DNA of 64,000 nucleotides from Acidobacteriota bacterium (lineage in GTDB: Bacteria; Acidobacteriota; Thermoanaerobaculia; Multivoradales; Multivoraceae). Below the pieces are notes generated by a model. The model made no database searches, was not told the DNA's origin, and worked only from the letters and a program-made list of their open reading frames with translations. The stretch spans positions 248,001 to 312,000 of the forward strand of contig JAPOWR010000005.1 of the NCBI GenBank assembly GCA_026707545.1. The letters run 5' to 3'. Shown piece by piece: positions 20,399 to 27,476 of the stretch (positions within the stretch are counted from its first letter, which is position 1; the number at the start of each line of letters is the position of its first letter). The translations under genes were made by a program, and so were the position numbers.

Positions 20399-20451
20399 AG
20401 GAGCTTGCACCTCAGCACTCAACTCGTTTGCGTTCTGCGGTGCAAGCTCCT
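20399..20451 (+). other. Long hairpin with perfect 13-bp stem upstream of tRNA-Ala
   Basis: AGGAGCTTGCACC (20399-20411) pairs perfectly with GGTGCAAGCTCCT (20439-20451) around a 27-base loop. It lies between the barrel gene and tRNA-Ala. There is no T-run, so it is either a weak terminator, a processing signal, a short mobile repeat or an unannotated RNA. Confidence 0.45.
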
Positions 20452-20474
20452 AGACTTTCGCGCCGCCGACTCGT

Positions 20475-20550
<76 letters not shown>

Positions 20551-20565
20551 CCGCGGCGCAGCTTC

Positions 20566-21168
20566 CTAGCCTTCCGGGCGGGCGTTGTCGAGCATGGCGA
20601 GGAAGGCCTGCCGCTGCTCCCGCATCGTCGCTCCCGGGCCGACGGCGCGCAGGTACCAGGGGCCGCCCGGGGCCTCGATGATCGCCCCGTAGAGCGCTGA
20701 GTCGGGCAGGTCGGTCGTGGGGAAGCTGCCAATCGTGCTTGCCTTGACCGTTCCCTCCAGTTCGATCCAGGTGCGGCGCACTCCGTCGCTCTCGCGGCTC
20801 TGCGTGATTGGCGCCGGCGCGCTGGGGTCAAGAACGACCTGGCTCTTCCAGCGTTCGATGTTCGCGGCCGGGCCCCCGCCCCCGCCGGGCCCGAAGTAGT
20901 ACGCGGAGATCTCGCCGGGGCCGCCCGAACCGGGGATCTCGGCCTCCAGCATGCGCATCTGCGACCTGGGCTCGAGACGGTTCCAGGCCGCCGGCAGCGC
21001 GATGACGAGACCGCTGGCGGTGATCGGCTCCCCGAGGTCCACCACGGCCTCCGTCTCCTGGGTGCCGGCGCCTCCTTCGGCCGGGGCGTCGGCCCCGCAC
21101 GCCAGGAGCAGCAGGGTGAGGCCGAGAGCCGCTTCGCGGCGCCGCGGCAGGCCAGTCCGAGTGTTCAT
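20566..21168 (-). CDS. Putative lipoprotein (hypothetical)
   Basis: 200 residues starting at ATG 21168 with GGAGCG upstream. The N-terminus has basic residues, a hydrophobic stretch and the lipobox LLAC (Cys about 23), so the product should be a lipid-anchored envelope protein. The rest has a hydrophobic/polar pattern with a Gly-rich run at about 90-96 and no recognised catalytic motif. A longer frame upstream would run into tRNA-Sec and is rejected. Another lipoprotein of similar style lies at 24400-25089; the two are not obviously homologous. Confidence 0.7.
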   Translation of the reverse strand: MNTRTGLPRRREAALGLTLLLLACGADAPAEGGAGTQETEAVVDLGEPITASGLVIALPAAWNRLEPRSQMRMLEAEIPGSGGPGEISAYYFGPGGGGGPAANIERWKSQVVLDPSAPAPITQSRESDGVRRTWIELEGTVKASTIGSFPTTDLPDSALYGAIIEAPGGPWYLRAVGPGATMREQRQAFLAMLDNARPEG

Positions 21169-21222
21169 CGTCGCGCTCCCCGTGTGGTTTCTACTTGAAG
21201 CACCGAGGATATGCTGACTGGC

Positions 21223-21321
21223 GGAAGCGCTCGGGGGCTGGTGCCTCCTGCGGTCTTCAAAACCGTTGTCCGGGGCGTGATGCGTCACGGGGGTGGGTTC
21301 GATTCCCATGCGCTTCCGCCA
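21223..21321 (+). tRNA. selC: tRNA-Sec (TCA), selenocysteine tRNA
   Basis: A 99-base tRNA with an 8-bp acceptor stem (GGAAGCGC with GCGCTTCC), a 6-bp D stem closed by a 4-base loop (GGGGGC-TGGT-GCCTCC), anticodon loop CTTCAAA giving TCA, a long variable arm with CGTGA-TGCG-TCACG, a T arm, discriminator G and encoded CCA. The long acceptor stem, long D stem and UCA anticodon together are specific to tRNA-Sec. SelA, SelB, SelD and recognisable selenoproteins are not in this window. Confidence 0.96.
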
Positions 21322-21333
21322 AGGGCTCACCCG

Positions 21334-21503
21334 CCGGCGAGGGGCCGGGGGGCGGATTCCAGGGGCCGCTCGCGCTCGATCGGATGGTGGGGGTGTGGCG
21401 CTCGCTGCATTCCGCTCGCTCCGGTTGGGCGTCGTTGTGTGCAGTGGCGTCGGGCGTCGCTCGCTCCAAGCCCCCTGGTATCCGCCCCCCGGACCCTCGC
21501 CGG
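21334..21503. repeat. Inverted-repeat element with 32-bp arms next to selC
   Basis: The arm at 21334-21365 and the reverse complement of 21472-21503 agree at 30 of 32 positions (core GGCGAGGG, then CCGGGGGGCGGAT). The 106 bases between contain GCTCGCTGCATTCCGCTCGCTCC and GCGTCGCTCGCTCC, related motifs. No open frame is needed to explain it; it may be a non-autonomous mobile element or a long RNA hairpin. The 21322-21593 gap holds nothing else recognised. Confidence 0.6.
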
Positions 21504-21593
21504 CTGGCGGGCGTTGGCGGTTGAGGGCCTCGACCCAGCCCCGCTTGTAGGGGATGGGATCCGCTGGCGCGAGGGATGGGGATCCGCTGGCCG

Positions 21594-21926
21594 CTACGGC
21601 GTGGCGGAGGTACTAGAGGTCTCGCTCTTCGAGGGGGTCGAGTCGCTGGACTTCTTGCCCGAGTCGGACGAGGAGTCGGAAGAGGCGGCCTTGCCGCTGT
21701 CGGCGTCGCCGTTCGACTTGCTGCCGTCGCCGTTGCCGTTGGCCTTGCGGGCGTAGTCGTTGACGTACCAGCCGCTGCCCTTGAACTGGAAGGCGGGGGC
21801 CGAGAGCAGCTTCTTCAGGCTGCTCCGGCCGCACTCGGGGCATTCCTCGAGGGGCGGGGCGGAGAACGCCTGGATCGCCTCCAGGGTGGCCTCGCATTCG
21901 GTGCACTGGTACTCGTAGAGAGGCAT
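21594..21926 (-). CDS. FmdB-family zinc-ribbon protein
   Basis: 110 residues. The first 35 residues form the FmdB zinc ribbon, MPLYEYQC with Cys8, Cys11, Cys29 and Cys32, followed by KKLLSAPAFQFKGSGWY, typical of the family. The C-terminal 50 residues are a low-complexity Ser/Asp/Lys/Gly tail, common in this family and probably disordered. It is regarded as a putative regulator with no firm function. It is last in a minus-strand run after moeA; FmdB was named from its link to molybdenum formylmethanofuran dehydrogenase genes, but many copies have no such tie. Confidence 0.9.
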   Translation of the reverse strand: MPLYEYQCTECEATLEAIQAFSAPPLEECPECGRSSLKKLLSAPAFQFKGSGWYVNDYARKANGNGDGSKSNGDADSGKAASSDSSSDSGKKSSDSTPSKSETSSTSATP

Positions 21927-21978
21927 GGCCGGCGGCGGATTGTAGCAGTCGTTAGCAGTCTTTGCCGAGGACTGCCAG

Positions 21979-23205
21979 CTACGTCCACTCGAGCGTCGGC
22001 AGGACCTCGCAGGGCGCGCCCGCAGTTGCCGGGGCGCTGTGTTTCGGCACCCGGACGAGGCCGGCGCCGGCTCCGTAGGCGACCAGATCGTGGGAACCGA
22101 GCGGCGGCCTCGGTTCGACCAGCACCTCGGCGGCCTCCACGTGGAACCGGCAGGGGAGAAAACGGTCGCGCCACTTGGCCCCGGGCAGGTCGGCGGTGAG
22201 CCGGGCGGCGAGCGCGCCCCGCCAGTAGCTGTCTTCCGCGCCGGTCATGACCCGCAGCAGGGGCCGCACGAACAGCCAGTAGGTCACCATGGCCGAGGCC
22301 GGGTTTCCGGGCAGCCCGAACACCCATCCCCGGTCGTGGCGAGCCGCGACCAGGGGCTTCCCGGGCTGGATCGCGACCGCGTCGAAGAGGAAGCGGCAGC
22401 CCAGACCGGCGTCGCCAAGGACCTGCTCGACGAAGTCGAACTCGCCCATCGAGACGCCGCCCGAGATCAGGAGGACGTCCGATGTCAGGCCGCGTTCCAC
22501 CCTGGTCCGCAGTTCGGCCGGGTCGTCCCGCGCGATGCCCAGCGAGCGCGTCTCGATGCCGAGCTGCGAGAGGGCGCCACGGAGGAAGTCCCGGTGGGAG
22601 TCGCGGAGCTGCCCCGGACCAGGTTCCACTTCGGCCGGCACGACCTCGTCGCCGGTCGAGAGCGTCGCGACCGTCGGCCGGCGGTAGACGGGCGCCTCGT
22701 GGATGCCGTGGGTGGCCAGCACGCCCGCGCCCCCCGGGGTCAGGAGCTCTCCCTTCGCCAGCAGCGGCCCGCCGGCGGCGGTGACCTCGGCCTGGCGGCG
22801 GATGTGCCTGGACTCGGGCACCGGTTCCACGATGCGAACGGCGCCGCCGGCGCCCGTGGCGGAGGAGTCGTCGAACTCGGTCTGTTCGATCGGAATCACG
22901 CGGTCGGCGCCGGCCGGCGTCGGTGCTCCGGTCATGATGCGCAGCGCCGCGCCGCTTCGAAGCTCCGCTCCTGGCGGGTCACCCGCGGCGACGATGCCGT
23001 CGACCGGCAGGACGGTTCCCGGTTCGACATCCCCGCCGAGGGCGAAGCCGTCCATCGCCGAGACGTCGTGCGCGGGAACGTCCACGGTGGCGGTCAGGCC
23101 GCCGGCCAGCACGCGGCCGACGGCGTCGGCGCGGCTCACCCGTTCCACCTCCAGCGTCTCCGCTTCGGCCTCGATGGCGGCCCAGGCTTCCTCGGGCGAG
23201 AGCAT
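21979..23205 (-). CDS. moeA: Molybdopterin molybdenumtransferase MoeA
   Basis: 408 residues of gephyrin/MoeA type: VSAMDGFAL near the start, RIMTGAPTPAGAD, the substrate-site loop LISGGVSMGEFD and FGLPGNPASAM. It inserts molybdenum into adenylylated molybdopterin in the cytoplasm, finishing the cofactor for molybdoenzymes. Length is normal. It lies 15 bp after the PilC-like gene and before fmdB on the same strand. No other cofactor gene (moaA-E, mogA) is nearby. The organism therefore probably uses a molybdoenzyme; with selC present, a selenium- and molybdenum-dependent formate dehydrogenase is conceivable but not shown. Confidence 0.95.
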   Translation of the reverse strand: MLSPEEAWAAIEAEAETLEVERVSRADAVGRVLAGGLTATVDVPAHDVSAMDGFALGGDVEPGTVLPVDGIVAAGDPPGAELRSGAALRIMTGAPTPAGADRVIPIEQTEFDDSSATGAGGAVRIVEPVPESRHIRRQAEVTAAGGPLLAKGELLTPGGAGVLATHGIHEAPVYRRPTVATLSTGDEVVPAEVEPGPGQLRDSHRDFLRGALSQLGIETRSLGIARDDPAELRTRVERGLTSDVLLISGGVSMGEFDFVEQVLGDAGLGCRFLFDAVAIQPGKPLVAARHDRGWVFGLPGNPASAMVTYWLFVRPLLRVMTGAEDSYWRGALAARLTADLPGAKWRDRFLPCRFHVEAAEVLVEPRPPLGSHDLVAYGAGAGLVRVPKHSAPATAGAPCEVLPTLEWT

Positions 23206-23220
23206 GCGGGCGTCTGTCTA

Positions 23221-24369
23221 TCACCCGATCTGCGTCAGCGCCGAGTACATCGGCAGGTACATCGAGATGACGATGATGCCGATCACGATGCCGAGGATGC
23301 TGATCAGGGCGGGCTCGAGGAGCTTCATCATGCTGTCCACGTCGTTGTCGACCTCCTCCTCATAGAAGTCCGCGATGCGGGTGAGCATGGGGCTCAGGGT
23401 GCCGGTCTGCTCCCCCACGTAGACGATCTGGCAGAGCATGGCCGGGAAGATCCCGGTGCGGCGGAGCGACCGGTTGATCGGACGGCCCTGCTCGACCTCC
23501 CGGCGGACCGTGCGCAGGGCGCCGGCGACGACGACGTTGCCGGCGGCGTCGGCGGCGATCGACAGCGCGCTCAGGATCGGTATGCCCGAGGAGAGCAGGA
23601 TCGACAGCGTGCGGCAGGTGCGCCCGGCGACGATGCGGAGCATCAGCTTGCCGGCGACGGGCAGGCGCAGCAGCAGACGGTCGGCCGCCATGCGGCCACG
23701 CCTGGTTCCGAGGAGCCGCTTCGCGGCGAACGCGGCCGCTCCCGCGAGCCCGACTAGGACGAGCACGTAGGCGCCGATGAACTGGCTGATGCCGACCACG
23801 ATCCGGGTGAGGACCGGCAGGTCGCCGCCCATGTCGTCGAACAGGTGCTGAAACACCGGGATCACCTTCCACAGGATCAGGAAGACGACCGCGGCGGCCA
23901 CGGTGAGAATGGCGACCGGGTAGGTCAGGGCGGAGCGCACCTGGTTGCGCAGCTTCGCGACCTTCTCGACGTGGGTCGCCAGCCGATCCATCACCGTATG
24001 GAGTGCGCCGCTGGCCTCGCCCGATGCGACCAGGTTGACGTAGAGGTCGCCGAACACGTGCGGGCGGCGCTTCATCGCTTCCGCGAGGCCCGAGCCCGCC
24101 TCGACCTCGGCACGCATCTGGAGAAGGGCCTGCCGCAGGCCGGGGTGCTGGCCTTCGACGCTCAGGATCTCCAGGCTCTGCAGCAGGGGCAGGCCGGCGT
24201 CGAGCAGGACCGCGAACTGGCGGCTGAAGACGGCGAGGGTCTTCGGGCCGACGCGATGACCGGGGCGCCACCAGACGGGACCGCGGGTCGCCCCGGGTTC
24301 GTCGCCCCCGGCCTGCGGGTCCGGTTCGAGGAACTCGTCGTCGTCGAGCCAGCGGGGGAGCACGGTCAA
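23221..24369 (-). CDS. Type II secretion F / PilC-like inner-membrane protein
   Basis: 382 residues with two T2SSF domains (about 45-165 and 250-370) and three membrane helices (about 150-175, 200-225, 350-375). Motifs include FSRQFAVLLDAGLPL, the duplicated LLSSGIPILSALS, and MMKLLEPALISILG. It is the platform protein of type IV pili or type II secretion, in the inner membrane. TTG 24369 is the likely start. No ATPase, pilin or secretin gene is adjacent, so it is an orphan here, between a lipoprotein and moeA. Confidence 0.88.
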   Translation of the reverse strand: MTVLPRWLDDDEFLEPDPQAGGDEPGATRGPVWWRPGHRVGPKTLAVFSRQFAVLLDAGLPLLQSLEILSVEGQHPGLRQALLQMRAEVEAGSGLAEAMKRRPHVFGDLYVNLVASGEASGALHTVMDRLATHVEKVAKLRNQVRSALTYPVAILTVAAAVVFLILWKVIPVFQHLFDDMGGDLPVLTRIVVGISQFIGAYVLVLVGLAGAAAFAAKRLLGTRRGRMAADRLLLRLPVAGKLMLRIVAGRTCRTLSILLSSGIPILSALSIAADAAGNVVVAGALRTVRREVEQGRPINRSLRRTGIFPAMLCQIVYVGEQTGTLSPMLTRIADFYEEEVDNDVDSMMKLLEPALISILGIVIGIIVISMYLPMYSALTQIG

Positions 24370-24399
24370 CCGCCCCCGCCGCGCCGGCGGATGGTCCGC

Positions 24400-25089
24400 C
24401 TATTCGGTCTGGGCTTCGCCTTCGGCCGCGGCGGCTTGCAGGTCGTCCGAACTCCGGAGGTTCTCCAGGAGAACGAGAAGATGGTTATTGATCCGCGCCG
24501 CCGAGTCCGCCCGGTCGACGGGCGGATGGTCGTAGACCAGGGTGACGAGCCGGTTCTGCGTTGGATGGACCATGAAGAACCGGATCCGCTGGAGCGTCGT
24601 GCCGTCCCCGGCCTGGAAGCGGCCGCGGCTGTAGCGCGCGGGTCCGAACGGTCCGTAGAAGAGCGCTCCGCCGACGCCCAGGAACTCGCCTCCGGGCAAC
24701 GCCTCGAACAGGGGAGTCTGCTCCTCCCTGAGGACATCGAGCGCGGAAACGTCCGCCAGTTCGATGCCGAAGTCGCTGGTTTCGCCGAGTTCGAACCGGA
24801 CGGTGCCCGCGGGCCCCGCCGGCGTCTCCGTCGTCTCGATGAGCTCGCAGACGAGCTCGAACGGCCCGTCGCTCGCCTCGGCCTGCGCACAGCCTTGCGG
24901 CAGATCGACGAGGCCGATCCCCAGTTCCTCGAGGACGATCGGGCCGGTTGCCTCCGGTTCCGGCTCGCCTCCGCAGCCGATGTGTGCGATCGAGACACCT
25001 GTACAGACCAGGACGAAAACCGCGGCGCGGAACGCGTTCCGGAGCCGTTCGGGGGTCCCTGCGGCGGTGCTTCGACTGTGCCTGAGCAT
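24400..25089 (-). CDS. Putative lipoprotein (hypothetical)
   Basis: 229 residues. The N-terminus MLRHSRSTAAG leads into a hydrophobic segment and lipobox HIGC (Cys about 41), predicting a lipid-anchored envelope protein. The mature part has many acidic residues and short beta-prone stretches (RYSRGRFQAGD, RIRFFMVHPTQN). No known domain is recognised. Its ATG is only 15 bp from the ATG of the divergent asparagine-synthetase-like gene and lacks a purine-rich binding site, so the mRNA may have a very short leader. It ends 30 bp before the PilC-like gene. Confidence 0.65.
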   Translation of the reverse strand: MLRHSRSTAAGTPERLRNAFRAAVFVLVCTGVSIAHIGCGGEPEPEATGPIVLEELGIGLVDLPQGCAQAEASDGPFELVCELIETTETPAGPAGTVRFELGETSDFGIELADVSALDVLREEQTPLFEALPGGEFLGVGGALFYGPFGPARYSRGRFQAGDGTTLQRIRFFMVHPTQNRLVTLVYDHPPVDRADSAARINNHLLVLLENLRSSDDLQAAAAEGEAQTE

Positions 25090-25104
25090 TGGAGGGACAG
25101 TACC

Positions 25105-26469
25105 ATGCAGGCAACCGCCGACCTTGCGGAGGAAGCCGCCGTGGACAAGCCGATCGCCCGTGTTCTCAACCTGATCGACGACAGCGAACAGCGCCTCTGG
25201 AGCCTGACGCCGGACGAGGCCCGGCAGCGGTTGCTGCGCGGGCCCGAGGCGGTTCTGGGCATCGACGGATCGTTCGCGCTCGCGGCCCGCCGGGGGATCG
25301 ACGTCGTGATGGCCCGCAGTCTGGACCGGCCGATGCGGTACTTCCTGGCGAAGGAGTCGTCGGGACCGATGCTGGTCATCGCAGGGCGGATCGACGAGAT
25401 CAGGGATTGCCTTGAGGCCGAGGGCTACATCGACCAGTTCCATCCGACCTACACGCGGATGGTGCCGGCTCACCACGCGACGACCCTGCGCCTGGTCGGC
25501 TGTCCGGACCCGACCCCGACCCACGACCGGTTCTTCGATCCGCCGCGGGGCACGCTGCCACCCGATCTCGACGTGATCGGAGAGCGCTACGTCGAGGCGC
25601 TGATGTACGAGCTTCGCGGCTGGCTGGCCGCGCTGCCGGCGGAGCGGGGGCGGGATCCGATCGGGGTCTGCTTCTCGGGCGGCATCGACAGCGGCGCCGT
25701 GCTGGTGGGGCTCTGCAGGGCTTTGCTCGAGTCGGGCGAGAGCGCCGCGAGGCTGAAGGCGTTCACCCTCCGCGTGGGCGACGGCGCGGGGGACGCCGGG
25801 CAGGCGCGCGAGTTCCTGCGGCGCACGGGTCTCGAGATGCTGGGCGAGGAGGTCGAGGCCGAACCGTCGGCGGTCGATCCGCTGGCCGCCGTCGAGGTGA
25901 TCGAGGACTACAAGCCGCTCGACGTCGAGTGCGCCGCGGTCGGCCTGGCGCTGCTGCGGGCCATTCGGGCGCGCTACCCCGACTGGCGGCTGCTGGTCGA
26001 CGGCGACGGCGGCGACGAGAACCTGAAGGACTACCCGCTGGAGGAGAACGACGAACTGACGATCACCAGCGTGGTCGGCAACCCGATGCTCTACCAGGAG
26101 GGTTGGGGCGTCGACGCGATCAAGCACTCCCAGACCTACTCGGGAGGTCTGGGCCGGGCGATCGTCCGCACCCACGCGCCGGCGCGGCTGCTTGGCTTCG
26201 AGGGGTTCAGTCCGTTCACCCGGCCGGCGGTGATCGCGGTGGCGGAGGCGATCCCCTTCGACGAGCTGACCAGGGGTTCGCACCAGGCCCTGTACGACCT
26301 GAAGGGCGAAGTCGTGCGGAGGGGGATGAAGCGGGTTCTCGGCGTCGACTTCCCGGTCTTCCCCAAGCGCCGCTTCCAGGAGGGCGCGGCGTCGGCGGAC
26401 GTGTTCACCGCCGCCTTCGACCGCCCGCCCGAGCAGTACCGCCGGCACTTCCAGTCGCTTTACGGGTAG
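25105..26469 (+). CDS. Asparagine synthetase-like ATP-pyrophosphatase protein with inactive glutaminase domain
   Basis: 454 residues. The C-terminal half has the PP-loop SGGIDS (191-196), a conserved DGDGGDE loop and RRFQEGA, as in asparagine synthetase B and beta-lactam synthetases. The N-terminal 150 residues look like the class II glutaminase fold (VLGIDGSFALAARR) but there is no Cys2, so ammonia from glutamine is unlikely. It probably adenylates a carboxylate for amide or ring formation on an unknown substrate. GGAGGG precedes ATG 25105. It heads a run with radical SAM and halogenase-like genes, suggesting a shared pathway. Confidence 0.82.
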   Translation: MQATADLAEEAAVDKPIARVLNLIDDSEQRLWSLTPDEARQRLLRGPEAVLGIDGSFALAARRGIDVVMARSLDRPMRYFLAKESSGPMLVIAGRIDEIRDCLEAEGYIDQFHPTYTRMVPAHHATTLRLVGCPDPTPTHDRFFDPPRGTLPPDLDVIGERYVEALMYELRGWLAALPAERGRDPIGVCFSGGIDSGAVLVGLCRALLESGESAARLKAFTLRVGDGAGDAGQAREFLRRTGLEMLGEEVEAEPSAVDPLAAVEVIEDYKPLDVECAAVGLALLRAIRARYPDWRLLVDGDGGDENLKDYPLEENDELTITSVVGNPMLYQEGWGVDAIKHSQTYSGGLGRAIVRTHAPARLLGFEGFSPFTRPAVIAVAEAIPFDELTRGSHQALYDLKGEVVRRGMKRVLGVDFPVFPKRRFQEGAASADVFTAAFDRPPEQYRRHFQSLYG

Positions 26470-26483
26470 CGGCGATAGCGGCG

Positions 26484-27476
26484 ATGAGGGCGGGGTCCGG
26501 GCAGGCGCCACCGGCCTTCGATCCGGCCGCCGTGCGGGCCCTTCGACCCCCGCGCCCGGTGCACGATCCCTGGCGGTCCCAGGGTGTGACGGTCGAGCTG
26601 GAGCGGGGCCGCGATGGTGAGCTCCGGCCCTGGGCGACCGTGTTCCTGACCGGGGCCGAGTGTCCGTTCACCTGCGTCTTCTGCGACCTGTGGCGGTACA
26701 CCACGCCCCGACCGACGCCGGAGGGCGCGCTGCCGGCGCAGTTGCGGGCGGCCCTGGAGGATCTGCCCGGCCTGCTCGACGAGGCGGGTCTCGAACGCTG
26801 CGACCGGCTCAAGCTGTACAACGCGAGCAACTTCTTCGAGCCGCGCGCGGTGCCGGAGGCCGACCTGGAACCGATCGCGCGGCTTGCCGACGCGTTCGAG
26901 CGGGTGGTCGTCGAGTGCCACCCGCGCCTCGTGGATGGCCGGGTGCGACGCTTCGGCGACCGGCTCCGGGGCCGTCTGGAAGTGGCGATGGGCCTGGAGA
27001 CGGCGCATCCCGAGGCCCTGCCGCGGCTGGGCAAGCAGTTGACCGTGGAGCAGTTCGACCGGGCCGCGGCGCGGCTCCAGGCGGACGGCATCGGCCTGCG
27101 GGTGTTCGTGCTGGTCGGCGTGCCCTTCGTGCCGGCGGAGGAGCAGGCTCACTGGGCGGCGGCGAGCGTACGGCACGCGGTGAAGGTCGGTGCCCGCTCG
27201 GTGGCGCTGATCCCGGTACGGAGCGGCAACGGTGAACTGGAACGGCTGCAGCGGCTGGGCTGGTTCGAGCCGCCGGATCTGGCGCTGGTGGAGGAGTCGC
27301 TGGCGCGGGGGATGGAAGCGGCCGGCAGTCGTGCAGCGGTGCAGGTGGACCCCTGGGATCTCGGGCGCGTGGAGTCGGCGTGCGGCGCCTGCCGGGCGGC
27401 GCGGCTGGCGGCGATCCGGGAGATGAACCGGATGGGTGTGGCACTACGAACCGGGTGCGATGAGTGCTGCGGCTGA
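26484..27476 (+). CDS. Radical SAM protein of unknown target
   Basis: 330 residues with the CxxxCxxC cluster site, Cys60, Cys64 and Cys67 in ECPFTCVFCDLW, which binds the [4Fe-4S] that cleaves S-adenosylmethionine. The barrel region resembles Elp3/MiaB or archaeosine-type radical SAM enzymes. The C-terminus has a second cysteine set (Cys300, Cys303, Cys325, Cys328, Cys329), which could hold an auxiliary cluster. It begins 14 bp after the asparagine-synthetase-like gene and overlaps the next by 17 bp, so the three are probably co-transcribed. The substrate is not known. Confidence 0.85.
   Translation: MRAGSGQAPPAFDPAAVRALRPPRPVHDPWRSQGVTVELERGRDGELRPWATVFLTGAECPFTCVFCDLWRYTTPRPTPEGALPAQLRAALEDLPGLLDEAGLERCDRLKLYNASNFFEPRAVPEADLEPIARLADAFERVVVECHPRLVDGRVRRFGDRLRGRLEVAMGLETAHPEALPRLGKQLTVEQFDRAAARLQADGIGLRVFVLVGVPFVPAEEQAHWAAASVRHAVKVGARSVALIPVRSGNGELERLQRLGWFEPPDLALVEESLARGMEAAGSRAAVQVDPWDLGRVESACGACRAARLAAIREMNRMGVALRTGCDECCG

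Noticed and set aside
25090..26511. Long minus-strand open frame opposite the Asn-synthetase-like gene
   Set aside because: It is an antisense shadow of a clear plus-strand gene; only its 3' part from ATG 25089 has a lipobox and codes.
27474..27476. UGA at the end of the radical SAM gene as a selenocysteine codon (CDECCG-UGA)
   Set aside because: The frame after UGA is not protein-like and the only hairpin starts about 39 bases downstream with a 4-base loop, unlike bacterial SECIS elements.
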